Of a stretch of DNA of 64,000 nucleotides, positions 33,825-46,430 are shown piece by piece. The notes under the pieces are model-generated. The model saw only the letters and a list, made by a program, of their open reading frames with translations, searched no databases and had not been told where the DNA came from. The stretch comes from Gnetum montanum (Eukaryota > Streptophyta > Gnetopsida > Gnetales > Gnetaceae). How positions within the stretch are numbered: position 1 is the stretch's first letter; each line of letters begins with the position of its first letter. Location of the stretch: assembly GCA_015680685.1 (NCBI GenBank), contig MNCI01004832.1, positions 124,098-188,097 on the forward strand. Direction: 5' to 3'. Position numbers and translations under genes: made by a program.

Positions 33825-34704
33825 TGATGAGTGGTGAGGTACCCCTACACTCAACCATATGAATACGAGTGTTTCACACACAATCCAGTCGAACTCCATA
33901 GATAGGCTAGTTGTGGTATCTAGATAGTTACTCACTGATTACAATTCACTATCTTCCCACCTAGACTAGTATTTACTTTGTCATGTATGGTTTAGTCTAG
34001 AGTGAGGTGTATGATGTAGTTTCTAACCTAATGCTACTCCTTGACGCAATGGAAAATAATTTTAATTAAGCTAAAAGGAAAAGGGAGAGAGTGTTAAGCT
34101 AATAGGAAGTGGGGGAGAGAATCTAAGCTAGCCTAAGTGTGATGAGCATCTGTTCCTTAATCATCCATATGCATCTTGGACCTCATGCATGAATACCACT
34201 AGGATTACCAAGCGCATGTCCTAGGTACGCTATTGGGATACCAAGTAGTCACACTTAAATGCTTGTGATTAAGTCATACTCATTCCATGTTTAAGGAGTT
34301 TAGGATGAAGAGATATTAACTACGAAAGTAATAAATAACAATAACAATTAAATAATTAAACTAAGTGAATGCTGCAATGATGAAGTAATCTTGATCTTTA
34401 TTTCTGATCATGTGCATGTCCAAGTACATCATACTCGAATAAAGGTTCCATACAATTACAATCATCACACTGCGGGCATGCACTGGGAGAATGGGTTGAG
34501 AGGAAAAAATGACAAAAAGATCCTACTCTAATACTAAACTAACTTTCTTAACTCCTTGCACCTACATGTGTATTTATAGGCCTACACAGGAGTCACGATA
34601 TCACACATCCAATATCGCAAGCCATGCCACGATATTGCGTACCCGATATTGTGTACGCAATATCACAGGTACGATATCGGGGCCTAATGAATCACAATTC
34701 ATCA
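33825..34704 (-). repeat. Athila-A 5' LTR
   Basis: Starts and ends with the inverted TGATGA/TCATCA typical of this family. The U3 part (34595-34685) has at least six GATATC- or GATATT-type words, and the TATA box follows. Confidence 0.93.
34571..34579 (-). promoter_or_regulatory. TATA box of the Athila-A 5' LTR
   Basis: CTATAAATA on the minus strand, about 20 bases downstream of the GATATC cluster. The 3' LTR has CTATAGATA at the same place. Confidence 0.6.
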
Positions 34705-34709
34705 ACCAC

Positions 34710-36100
34710 AGTTTGCTATGTAATATGCTTGAGTAGTTCTACTCCTACCTAGAATCAAATGAATCAGAATTTATTCAAAACACTAAAAAATTTTCAAATT
34801 TGAGACAACTTCAGCATTATGGCATGTTTAGAATTTTGAACATGGAAGTTCCAATTTATGGCTTCATAGCAAGGGGCAATCCTAACTTTAGAGTATTATT
34901 AAGTATCTTGGTATCAACGTTTCTAGAAATAGTGATAAAACATTTGGATTTTCACTTATGCTAAATAAGTCATACTACCTTCCCATAATTATCAACATGA
35001 TTTTTCACTGTTGTCAATAGATAAATTGCATGCTAAGTACCAATGGTGAATATATTGTCACCTCTATAATAGCTATGTCGAATCTTAGCCCCAACTACAG
35101 TCTTGGTCAATGGGCTTACACTATGGAACTACAATGTCTTTAACACATATCCTTTGTTTTCTCTAGTCAAAGAAGCAACAAAATCTTCTTTTGTATAGCT
35201 CAAGCTTATGTCACACTTCAAGAAGGTTCCTTTAGCTATGTCAAACTCCATTGCATCATCCAATGCAATAACATTGTTGCAAAAAAATCATGAGATGTTT
35301 GTAAGAAGGAATGGAGATAACCTACTACTTGGAAAAGCTATTTGGATTAATCTCACTAAAAAGTCACACAAATCAGCAAACATTACCTCAAAACCTGTTA
35401 TGTAAAGGACACATCCCCCAAGCAATGTCCATGCTTTTGATGTATTTTTCTAAGCAAAGGATAGTCTCCTCATTGGATTTATTGTAATTTCCCTTTAAAC
35501 CAAGGGAGGCAAACCAAATGGAAAGAACTAACGCAAATGTCAAGCCTACTTTTGCTTGTTCCAAATTGTTAAATGTTAAAGAAACCTATCATGAAGTTTG
35601 GCTAACTTATAATTTGGTTTCCTTGTCAAAATTGTCAGTTTTTCTTGCTTGGTTGGTTTCAAGATTATTTTAAACTTTAATGGTTACATTTATGGCTATT
35701 CTTGTTACTAATGGTTACATGTTTTTATTATTCATAGGCCCCAAGTTATGATGCTGATTAGCTTAACACTGCCTCTCCTCGTCCCTAGTTTGGTAGAAGC
35801 TAATTTATGTTGCTAATATGTTAGGCTATCAATTTTGAGTGTCATTAACCAATTGCCAAGTTCAAAAATTTAAAAGTCATGTATTGTCTATTTTTGCTAC
35901 ATTATGTAATTATGGCTATGGCTATGAACATTTGGCTATAGTTTTTAAATTTCTTTCATCATGTTTTATATTTATATGTGAACATAAATGGTAAATGTAA
36001 CAAGGCTATATAAATAAAACTTGAGGTAATGAAAATTGTAAAATGAGGTATAAGCATGTAAGTAAAACTTGTAAATGATGTTATTAGGTAAATTGACCAC
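34710..36100. other. Tat-C internal region downstream of its array, unassigned
   Basis: In element order this follows protease and the dyad array, where RT should be, but no RT motif is seen. A plus-strand (antisense) open frame at 35208-35405 (basic, serine-rich) lies in a stretch that can be read further left with stops. Its position relative to the protease is like that of the antisense gene in Tat-A, but I see no clear sequence similarity. Confidence 0.4.
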
Positions 36101-36109
36101 AATGTTGGT

Positions 36110-36320
36110 ATAAGGGATGAAAAGAAGAGGCCATTATGTTCACTAGTTTTAGGCCTTGGTAGGCCATGGCTTCATGCGAAAAAAAAATTTGGCTTCATGA
36201 GTTTTAGGCCATGGCAGACCATTGTGTCTCTAGTTCTAGGCCTTAGCAGGCCATGTGTTACTAGCCTTAGTAGGCCATGTGTTGCCAGCTTTAGGCCTTG
36301 GCGGGCCATGATTACTCTCA
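36110..36320 (-). repeat. Dyad minisatellite array of Tat-C
   Basis: About five units whose plus-strand core is CTAGTTTTAGGCCTTGGTAGGCC. The dyad here is GGCC, six bases, GGCC (exact at about 36152-36165, 36239-36252 and 36293-36306), against GGTC/GACC in Tat-A and AGTC/GACT in Tat-B. It lies next to the protease, like arrays A. Confidence 0.75.
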
Positions 36321-36779
36321 TTTAGCAAGCATGGAAGAATCTCAAGAGAGCATACAAGAATCATGTCAACAATTAAAAGTGATATAAGGTTGCAAGTGTA
36401 AATAAGAAATTATTGATAAAAGAAGGGATAAGACATTTGTTATGAATTTTTATCTTGATCTCTGATAGATCAAGTAACTTCTTTTGTATGATGTTGTGTT
36501 CACTGTTCTTCTTGTTCAATATAACAAGTGGTAGGTTTTCTCATTGGTTGTTTAGTATTGTAGAGTTGGAGTCATTCTCATTGTTATTATTTTTGGTGTT
36601 TTTTTTATCATAGGCCATGTGTTGGGGTGTTTCATCTTGAAAATCCACCTTTGAATGCTAATTAATGTTGATGTTGTTCATCATCGAGGGTAGAGACATA
36701 TTGTCTCTACAAATCACAATTTCACCACCCTCATATGATAAGTGATTCTCTTGATATATAGGAGATAATAATGCTCAAA

Positions 36780-37090
36780 TCTTTACTAACGATCGTCTTC
36801 CTAGGATCAAGCTAAAACCTGGTGTCTCTTCAACTACTAGGAAGTTGGAGAATGTGGGAAACTATTCCTCAATTATGAAATTCAAGAGGATAGAATCTTG
36901 AACTACTATTTGGGATTCATTGAATAACTCAAGTACATAGGTAGAGGTTTCTTAAATGTTTTTGGTAAGCCTAGTTTCTCAAAAATGGTAAATGATACCA
37001 CATTCGTGCTGACCCCATCATCTACATAAACATGATGAATTTTATACTTGCCAACACGCATGGTATTGAGGACAAGAACAAATAGCACTT
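36780..37090 (-). pseudogene. Tat-C protease
   Basis: The active-site region reads HHVYVDDGVSTNVV then FEKLGL on the minus strand (37035-36980), again with D-D-G. A block at 36785-36860 corresponds to the LILGR region of Tat-A and Tat-B. Open only from 37088 to 36906. Confidence 0.75.
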
Positions 37091-37099
37091 GTTAGCTTC

Positions 37100-39800
37100 A
37101 TGAGTCAAACTTCACTTCACTATGACAAAAGGTAGGCATGGGATGATGTTTTTCCTTCCTAAGAGAGGTTTGCTCAATCATAGAGTGAATGAATTCTTTG
37201 TTGAAAATTATGTCTTCTCTCATAGGAATCGAGTCAACATTTGGGCTAGAACAGCTCTATGAGTAAGAGAAGTTATAACTAGGTTGTATAGGTTTAACAA
37301 TGTGTTCTTCTATTTTAGGGACCATTTGTATTGTTCCATTGTTGCGATGAAATTCATTCCCTTGGTTTGTGATCTTTTAGCCTTGGTAGTTTTAATTTTC
37401 TCTATTCTTCCTAGATTTTTTGGCTCAAATGTCAATGTATATGGCTTGCGTTCCTTGTTCATGGGTGTAGCTAATCTTGGTGTAGGTCTTAGTGAGTTAG
37501 CTTACATTCAAGCCTTTTGGTGTTGGAAACCTTTAGTGAGCCTAGTCATTTTTTTGATAATAGGTTGTTTTCTTCACTATTGTGGTGGCTTCTTGTTGAT
37601 CATTTAGTTATTGGCCACAATAGGTAAGTCTTTGTTATGGTTCATTATAGGTTTGTTTATTGAAGGTGGAGGGACTTGAATAGTGAATGGTTACCTAGCC
37701 TTAGAAAGGTTAATGGCATGTCATTTAGGTTATGATGTTAACATCACTAGAGGAATGCATATAACAATAGACTTCATGGGGACCAAAGGTGGTAGAACTC
37801 ATATAATGAAGGGCTCTCTAGGCTTTAGGTTCTAAGGCTGAGTATTAGCTAGTGGTACCTTGATGACAAACAATTTCCTAAGAGGACTATATCATTTGAT
37901 TGTTATAAATGAGGCTATAGTATAATAGTTATTATTGGCATTTGGAAAGTTAGGCTCATTCAACACTAGCTCTCCCTAGTCAATGATCTTCTAGAGATAA
38001 TTTTTAAGAGCTATGAAAAAATTAGTTTATGACTAGCTAGTTGGTAATAGTGGAAAAACTTGTCATCTTTGGTAGTTTCAGATCATCTTTAGTTGCTATA
38101 GTTATTTACCTAGCTATCCCACAAAGATGATCATGCCTCTTACGAGCTTCCTCAAATAGTTTCTTATGTTGAATACAATTATCCTTAAGCAACTATTCAT
38201 GAGGCTTAGAGGACTTCATAGGAAATTTAGTGTATTTAGATCTATCCTTGTGCTTGAAGTCTAGTCTTGGATAGTTAGAATTATATGATGTAGAGGGTTG
38301 TAATAGGTTGGAAGACTTGTTACATGGCAGAGACTTTAACATCTCCACTTGTTTCGTATTCTTAGATACTGTAACCATGGTTGTTTACACTTATTTAGTC
38401 TTATCTTTATTCCTCATAGAGTGCTGGTTCTTGTAGGCCACATAGGCTAGGTCATTTCTAGCTTAAATAGCCTCTTCTATGGTTTTCATTTGTGAAAAAG
38501 CTTAGCTTAGTGATTGAGGTTCTAAGTAGTAAATATTTGACTTGATGAAATCATTATCTGCTCCCTTAAAGATGACTAAGAGGTGGATCTCAGAGATGGG
38601 CTCAAGGATCTCGTTGAGCAATGTGTTTCATTTGTGAATGAACCTTTGGATAAGTTCATGTATCCCCTACCTTACTTTCATGAGTTGGTCCAATGTCATA
38701 TCAAGCTTCAAGTTGTATTTTAATTTGTTAATAAATTGGGTTATCAAGTGTTCAAGGAAGGATATAGAACCTCTAGGTAAAATTTAGTACTAGTCTAGGG
38801 CCTTTCCCCTTAAAGGCATAGTGAAGATTTGTAGTATTATATGAGGCCATGCTGGAAATAAGAGACACTCAAATTAGAAGGTGATAAGGTGTGCATTAGG
38901 ATCTCCTTCACCATTGTATTTGGTGAAGTTTGGGGTGGGCATGCTTGCAAGAAAAGCTATTTGAGCAATAGTAGGACTAATGAGATCATCCTAGTAGAAG
39001 TCCATGACCTTTACTATTTGTGTTATACTAGCCTTAAGTTTTCACAACTTCTTAGTAATGAATTAGATTAGTTGAAAGGCTTGATCTAGGCCTTGTGGAG
39101 CTCATAAGAGCTACACTTATTCTTGTTGAATGACTAGTAATTGTAGATTGGACAGCGATATAGATTGAAGGGGTCATGTAACTACCATTGTGGGAGGATT
39201 AAACATGGAAAAAGAGGCTTACACTAGGGCCTAAGGAACAAAGCGGTTGTTGGAAATAAATGGATTATGTGATACATGCAGAATTTGCATATTAGGAGAA
39301 GGACCAACTAAAATTGTAAAAGGTTGGGACATGGAGGGAATAACTAGTGGAGGTTGAGGCACAATAATGAAGGATGCCAAGGTGAATAGTGAAGTGAACA
39401 AGAAATTTTATTAAGAACATGAGTTTGTAGAGGTCACAGGGGGAGTTTGGTTCACTATTGAAATGAGAGACACAAAGTTGAACATGGTCACCTTTGGGAT
39501 AAATCATTGGAAAAGGTCTCCTATGAATGTATTTGGCTTGTATTTAGCTCTAAATGCATCTTGATCCTCTAGGTGGGACCTAGACTAGCCTTTTCACTAA
39601 CTTCCCCATCCTCATTCACACTCACCAATTGTACGAACACATGCATATAAAATTTTGATAATTTGATGTGATCGTGTGATGAAGAGATGTATTGTTTTCC
39701 ATCCTTGTAGATTAACTCATAGTGATGCTTAAAGTTGAACTCCTTACATGGGATGCATAAACATAATTAGATTTTCAAGTATATAAAGTTAAAGTATTAC
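37100..39800 (-). pseudogene. Tat-C gag
   Basis: Collinear with Tat-A gag. The N-terminal part (about 39780-39600) reads EFNFKHHYELIYKDGKQY, like KCNFKFVYHNGREF in Tat-A. A core and a segment with LDFKHKDRSKYTKFPMKSSK at 38193-38260 match FKRKDHSKYTPLPVKSSK in Tat-A. The zinc-binding region near 38050 is unreadable. A plus-strand open frame at 37284-37607 is antisense to the tail and not a gene. Athila-B inserted at 39810, close to the gag start. Confidence 0.75.
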
Positions 39801-39810
39801 TCATTAACAT

Positions 39811-40682
39811 TGATGAGTGGCAAGGTACCCTTACACCCAACCATACAAATATGAGTGTTCACGCGTGATCCAATTGAACTCTGAGGATTAAGTGCTTATG
39901 CACCTACACAAAACAAGAATGAGTTATGTAGTCATTATCTTCCCAAGCTTACTTGTAAGGCACAATTGTATGGTTAAGTAAACTTGAGGTATATGATTTC
40001 TTCTTCTTTTTTATGTTTTTGATATTTTCTATCTTAGTCTCCTGTGTGTGAAATGAAAAGATTTAGTTAACTAATGGGTTTTGGTAACTCTAATGTTGAT
40101 TGAATCCTAACACCAACATCTATTCCCACTTTCTGAACACATCCTGAACCAATGTAACACTACTGGGATTACCAAACACTAGTCATTACTGGGTTACCAA
40201 GTGTTCCATGTATGCTCGAAGTGGTCATGCTGAGTGTGCTAATTCATTGATAATTAATAATTCTAACAACATAACATTGATTAAGTAATGAGAGCAGCAA
40301 ATAATAGTAAATAACATTAAATGCAATAGTTAGGCTATTCTAAATGTTGCAAGGTTTATCAAAAAGTTTTTCTTTATTTTTGGACACAAGGTGTGCTTAG
40401 GTACACGATGCTTGAATAAAGATTTGTTCATTCTATGACTCCTACTGTAGGCACTCAGAAATAATTCTAACTCTAGAATAGAAAAACTGCAAGAGTTCAA
40501 CTAAGGGACTGAAAAATTACTATCCAAAACCAAGCGCCCCTGTCCATTATTTATAGCCAACAAAATAGGCTTCAACATCACGTGTTTGATGTCACTTGGT
40601 TGATCCAATATCGCATATATGATATCGAGGGTCTGATGTCGAGGGTCTGATATTGGGGGTTCCCTTATTTAGTAACTCATCA
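39811..40682 (-). repeat. Athila-B 3' LTR
   Basis: Termini TGATGAG and CTCATCA. Collinear with 57331-58200 apart from transitions. GATATC-type words lie at about 40610-40665. Confidence 0.93.
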
Positions 40683-42628
40683 TACCCCCATGACAGAATG
40701 AAAACTCATCCATGAGTTCCTTACAAAATATTAGAAAGGTATGGGATTATTAACTGAACAACAATTGATGGTGACATGGAATGACAGACTCAAAGTGCTT
40801 GGTGAACAAATCAACAAACATATTACAGCATTAGTGTTCATAACCATTGTGGTGAAAACTGTACATAGATGACATCTAGACCCTCATTTGACAACTTGAA
40901 GAGAGAGATAGAGAGAGAGAGAGAAAAGAAAATGAGGCATGTTGCTGCTGATGTCAAAATGTGCACACTGTTGTTCATCCATGGCCGCATAACTAAGATT
41001 GTTCCTTTACATAAATGCTCTTGCTCTAGTCCATCTTGAGTGCTTCCTTCTATCCCAGTCCATTGTTCATGTGATCACCATCTGCACACACAACACAATT
41101 ACGAATTAGCAAGGATAGATAAGATATAATTCAGTTGATACCTTACCTCAATATGAAACACATTGGTTAGGTTTTGGGTATGGCAGATACTAGGTTAGAG
41201 GTTTGTAACTGATGACTACCCAAGGTGTAGGGGTGAGATAAGTAATGTAATGAAAAAATTTATGATAGGCCCCCATGTCTAAGAGCGAACCTCTGGTAGC
41301 AATAGGATGGAAAATGAAAGAAGAAAGAAGATAAGAGAAATAAAAATGATGAAGCCACAAAAATGGATGTCATGGATGGGGTGAAACGAGAAATAGTTGA
41401 TTGCGAGATATGTTTAAGGGAAAGAACTTAACAATTACATCAAGAAGGAATACCAGTGGATCCTACCCAAAGTAGGCTCATGTCTTTTATGCCTTGACAA
41501 ACCCACAAACCAAAGAGTCTGTAGGCTCTAGGAATGACATATGGAAACAATAGTTAATAATTTACCCACAAGAATTTACCAAAGAATAACAATGCATTGA
41601 CAAACATATGGACTAAGCATAAAATCAACAATGAGGTAGAATATGGGAAGCAATATGAAAAGAGAAGAGAGAATGGAATGGAATCCCAAAATCAAGGTTG
41701 TGTAAAATTCCTTCTATATTATGTGGTTAAGGTGACTTAATAAAATTCAGTCCAAATTCAATTTAAAACTAACCACATATAGTGACCTTGCATCAACACA
41801 CTTGACCAACCCATCCTCCTGAACCAACAAGAATGCTTCCACATAGCAACTACCATCCTAGAAAAGAAGAATATAGTAGGAAGTGAGAAAGGGCCTTAGT
41901 TCAAGGGAACCTTTAGGCATGGGAAACATGTCTTTCTAGTGCCATAACTAATGCTTGTAGCCCATGTTCTTTTATTAGGTCTAAGAGCTGTGCTTTGAAT
42001 TCTCACCAGTTTTTTTTTTTGTGAGAATCGCACCATGCAAAGACTTATTTGATTCATTCAACTTCCTAATATTAGTTGATAGTAGAATGGCAGAAATCCT
42101 ATGAAAAACATCCAAGTACCTAAGAGAATAGCTAGCACAAATGCATTGAATTCCCTTGAAGTCATACCCTTTTCAATCCATTCAAATCCTTCCTTCGTTT
42201 GAAGAATACTAAGCCAAAAATTCATTAATAAGTTTGATTAGAAAAAGGGATAGTACATTCCCCAAACAAAGGGATACCATAGAGTTGAATGGATGACATG
42301 GACTCATTGCCCATTTTATCAAAAGAAACCATATCTTAGCATCAACATTAAAAGTCAAAGGTAAAAAGCAAAGATTAGCAATCAACACAATTATAGTACA
42401 ATCCACCATCATGAGCACTTGTTATGTGATGAGTGAGGATAAAGCAAACAAAATATAACAAAGAATGAAATAGTAAAAATTTTAACGATGGTGTAAAATA
42501 AAAACAAGTAAAAATGAAAAATGTGTAAAATAAAAATGTGCAAAACAAAAAAGACAAAAGAAACTAAGGGATTAGAACAATTAGCATTGGTGGCCATCTT
42601 CCCCATGACTAAGTTGGAAGGAGGATAT
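40683..42628 (-). other. Athila-B polypurine tract and 3' noncoding region
   Basis: The polypurine tract is ATGGGGGTA on the minus strand (40683-40692). The remaining 1.9 kb shows no protein signal. It has a GA microsatellite at about 40900-40924 and blocks similar to Athila-A 13130-14400. No second ORF like that of Athila-A is present. Confidence 0.6.
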
Positions 42629-43619
42629 CTAAAATAATGACCAGGGTTGTCCATCTATAGAGGTAGTGTTGGTATTTGCCATTTTAAGCTCATGGAAAGG
42701 TTTGGTTTGCTGACTATTGATCAATAATTTCTTATTTGGGCTTCCAGGTTTATAGATCATCATAGTCCCTAAAGGAAAAGTTTCATGAATGATATAAGGT
42801 CCTTCCCATAGCATTTGAAATTTAGTTCATTGTGGCACATGTGTAGGATTCCAATAAAGAACCTTATCTCCTAGTTGGTATTTGAATTTTCTAATTCTTA
42901 GGTCATGACGTTACTTGTTGAAGGCCTTGTGTAGTTTGTGGGTGATAGGGCAGCTAATCTATTTTCATCTAACAAGTTAAGATTCATTAATTATTCTTTC
43001 TATGCTAGACTGAGGTCAAGGTTAAGGTCACATGTTGTAGATAGTGTACAGAGCTCAGCTTGGAGAGGAAGTGTTGGAAGTTTACCATATACTAAATCAT
43101 AGGGAGAATAGTCTATAGGGAGTTTCCATGTGGAGTGGTAGGCCCAAAGAGCATCGTTCAGTTTGGTGCATCAGTCTCACCTATATTTACTAATGGTTTG
43201 TGTCAAAAATTTTGTGATTTCTCTATTGGTGACTTTGTCTTAACCATTTACTTAAGGATGATATGGTGTAGTCAGTTTATGCTTAACTCATAAGTGTTGC
43301 ATCAACTTCCAAAAATTCACAGCTATTAAATGTATACCATTATTAGAAATAAGTGCATGAGGCATGCCAAACTTGTTTATGATTTGTTGTTGAACAAATC
43401 ATGTAGTGGTAGATGATGTATAGTTAGCAATAGTGGTTGCTTCTACCCATTTTTTAAAATAATCAACAACAACCACAATGTATGCTTTTTCATTAGACAT
43501 TGGTGTAATAGACCCCATAAAATTAATACCCCATATGTTGAAGGGTTCTAGGGGTTGAATCTATTATTGTGGACCCTCCATTCTAGCAATCATTCCCCCA
43601 TCACATTAGCAATGCTCAC
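42629..43619 (-). pseudogene. Athila-B integrase, core and C-terminal part
   Basis: The C-terminal region, open at 42814-42629, reads LWEGPYIIHETFPLGTM and ends in a typical 'GPY' domain. The core (about 43500-42970) shows DALWAYHS and SPYDLVYGKLPTLPLQAEL, the usual segment after the catalytic E. The catalytic positions themselves are hard to read because of decay. The N-terminal zinc part lies beyond Tat-B at 52000-52400. Confidence 0.8.
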
Positions 43620-45199
43620 TGTACTGACCTAAATCGTCAGTGTAAAGCTGGAAGGGAAACAAACACCGAGAGATCATTGGGCAGCCACAGCTGACCCTAC
43701 CTTTGCCCAAGGGCAAGTTGGAAAAGTAAATGAAGGCAGAGTGCCTTGGATGATTTTCACACAAATCAACCAAGGACTTCCCCAAGCGTAAGCTACGGCT
43801 AGCGTTGGGGTTATCGTAAACAGGATGTAAATGGAATATAAACAATGATATGAAATGTAAATAAAGCGTATAGAATTATGAATAAAGCATAAATAAAGTT
43901 ATATTTGTAAAGCATAAATAGAATTAAATACTGTAAATGGAAGGCAATAATGAAACTGTATTATTATTGTTTTAAAAAAAATGTGCACCGACCAAAGCGT
44001 AGTTGCTCAAGTGTGAATGGCAAGTCAAACGCCTAGCCCTGAAAAGATATGACATGATGATGCAATGACGAAATGGGATGAACGTGAGAAGAACTTGAAA
44101 GCCAAAAATCGGATGTGTTGAGCATCCAAGGATTGCAAGTTCTTTCCTCCTTCAGAATTTCCAATCTCTCCAATCTTTGCCTCTTCCTCTCCCTTCTCTC
44201 TTGCTGCTTTTTCTTTGCTTCTCTTTGCCTCCTCTCTAGTTTGTGTGAATTAATATGGTATTTATAGGGTTGGGCTAGGGTTTGGCCAGGGTTTGGCTAG
44301 GGTTTTCTTTGACCAAGTTCAATGTATTTTACAATTTGTGGGTCATTCAAGCCCATAAAAAAAATACAAATTAGAAATACAAGCCCTCAAACGAAAAAAA
44401 ATTTAAAAAGATTAGCTCCAACTCTAGCCCACTTGGAAAAATTATATTTCTTTTTTTTTTGCTAAATATTTGGCCTAATTTTGCATGGGCTTTTATATCC
44501 TTTTGCCATTTTACAAATTTCTTGAAAAAGAAAATCAAGAAGGATTAACACCGCCTCGCTTGTCTAGCATCCAGCGTGACTTGTAGTGTGACCTCTAAAA
44601 CTTGCAATTTTGGGTTGAAATCTGGAATTTTTGAAGGCTGGGATCCATATTTATCAATAGTGGACCTTGAGGACAACTTACACCCTTAAAATCAAGTCAT
44701 TTTGGCTTACTTTTGAGGCTCTAAAAATTGGTGACGCTAATCCTTACGTTGTGCAACGTCTAAAAAAGTAACCCCAGCGTCACCAAGTCAAAATGGCATA
44801 TTTGAGGCCCTAATCTTGATTTTTTGGAGGCTGGGAGCTGCTGGGGACCTTGGTGAAGGTCATGGGGGGTCCTTGTGCTCAATTTCGGCTTGTTTGAACT
44901 CAATTTCAGGGCTCCAAAAGTTGGTGACGTTGATCCTTACGTTGTGCAGCATGTGAAAAAGTAACCAAAGTGTACTTAGCCAAAACCAAACATTTTGAAC
45001 CTGAAACTTTTGATTATGGATGCTAGAAGTTGGTGCATTTGCCTGTGGGCCCCAAGGGGACCTTACCTATTGAATCATGGACCATCGGGGGCTGTTTTGG
45101 AGGCCTCCAAGTTTGGTCACACTGTACTCATGTTGGGCAACAGCATGACTTAGCTTGATTCTTGTCTAAAAGTGCTAGGCCAAAATTAGTGGTGTTTCA
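43620..45199 (-). repeat. Tat-B 3' LTR
   Basis: Collinear with 50611-51994 but about 200 bases longer. The extra part (about 44770-44960) lies between two similar blocks containing 'ccttacgttgtgca' and 'aaaaagtaacc'. Starts TGAAACACC on the minus strand. TATA at 44259-44267. Confidence 0.92.
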
Positions 45200-45219
45200 T
45201 TGGCCCCTCTTTGTTGACG
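45200..45219 (-). other. Tat-B polypurine tract
   Basis: The minus strand reads CGTCAACAAAGAGGGGCCAA directly before the LTR, the least decayed of the three Tat tracts. Confidence 0.75.
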
Positions 45220-46430
45220 TCTGGAGGAATCCACCTAAGAGGCATTAACAAGGAAGTGCAAAACACCATGAGCAACAAAGCATCAAACATTAACCATCGG
45301 CCCTTGGCTGGGAGTCATCGCACCATTTTCAAAAGTACATGGGATTGAGCGAATATGGTTCAAGATGCAAGGGAATCGGTTGTAACCAGGGAAGCTAGGA
45401 GGTTAATGGAGATGATTGCTGCTGGGATTTTTGGGAAAGAAATGCTCTCTTATGCACAAGTTATGTCATTGGTCCTTGTCAACAGCTGGGTTTTTAGCAG
45501 ACTCGGAACCAAGACATAGGAGGTGCATTCTTTGGAGAAATAGGACTCTTATAGAGTATTTGTAGGGCCCGTTGTAAATAGCCAAAGCCATGCGATGATG
45601 TGTAACATGGTCTCTTTGAGACACAAGTGTAACTATTTTTAAAGACAATTGCCTTCTCACCTGGGGCTTGTATGAGAATAGCCAATAGTCTTTTGTTTAT
45701 GATGTCAACAGGGTCTTGAAGACCTTTTCCATGCATTTTTCTCTTTGACCATTTCTTTGTTCTTTTTTTCTTTTCTTGTTTTCTCTCTTTTTTTTTCACT
45801 TTATTTCATCTTTTCTTTTTTCTTTTATTTCTAGTCTTTTTGAAAGAGCTTGCTTTTTGTGCCATGCTTGTGTATGAGCATGTGCATTTTGTGTCATGCA
45901 TTGTGTACTGTGTTTCATGTTTTGCGTTGCAACTGCTTAGAGAGTTATAGTGTGCAGTAGTGTATTAAGAGTTTTGAGGTGAGTAGAATGTATCAGGGGG
46001 TGTAATTGAATAGCCTAAGGGAAGCATGATGGGGAAATAGGGGATGCATCAGGAGTCGGGAATGTACTTATGAACGGATTGATTAACCCAGTCCCGTGCG
46101 TCAGGAAAAACGTGATACCTTGTCGTCATGATGAAGTGCATCTATGCACATCCTGTAAACACAACTCCAAGAAGACAAGAAAACCACAAATGAAACAATC
46201 AGCTAAACACTTTAAACAAGGAGATGGAGTCACCACGTGCAGCTTTCAAAGCAAACAGAATCATGAACAGCATCAGTTTCATTAGGCCCCATGGGATGAA
46301 TCATGCAACAAGTCTTTGTGGAACAGAAATAGCCAACTGCAACAATATATCTTTTCCAATTTTGCCTGGTCATCAATGATGTCACTAGTGTATAGTCTTA
46401 ATGAACTGTTTTGGATTAGTTTCACGTCAT
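45220..46430 (-). other. Tat-B 3' noncoding region
   Basis: No recognised protein. A minus-strand frame at 45494-45799 starts with a lysine/glutamate-rich run caused by a T- and C-rich tract (45720-45840). The block at 46110-46220 is shared with Tat-A 17500-17610. Confidence 0.5.

Larger units (their letters stand above)
8733..34704 (-). mobile_element. Athila-A: Athila-type Ty3/gypsy element with an extra ORF and no pol
   Basis: LTRs of 866 bp (8733-9598) and 880 bp (33825-34704) in direct orientation. An exact 5-bp target duplication ACCAC lies at 8728-8732 and 34705-34709. The primer site follows the right LTR at 33805-33824, which fixes the minus orientation. Without Tat-A the element is about 8.7 kb. 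The order on the minus strand is LTR, primer site, gag (33800 to 32437 and 15190 to 14552), a noncoding stretch resembling the 3' region of Athila-B, a U3-like promoter, a second ORF (12537 to 9770), then LTR. Protease, RT, RNase H and integrase are absent, so it would have depended on an autonomous partner. Inserted in Tat-C. Confidence 0.95.

Noticed and set aside
37284-37607. A 107-codon plus-strand frame with a very hydrophobic, membrane-like composition
   Set aside because: It is the reverse strand of the Tat-C gag tail, and the hydrophobicity follows from the complement of lysine- and asparagine-rich coding sequence.
40900-40924. GA microsatellite
   Set aside because: Ordinary short repeat in the Athila-B 3' region. 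It is too far from the LTR to be the polypurine tract.
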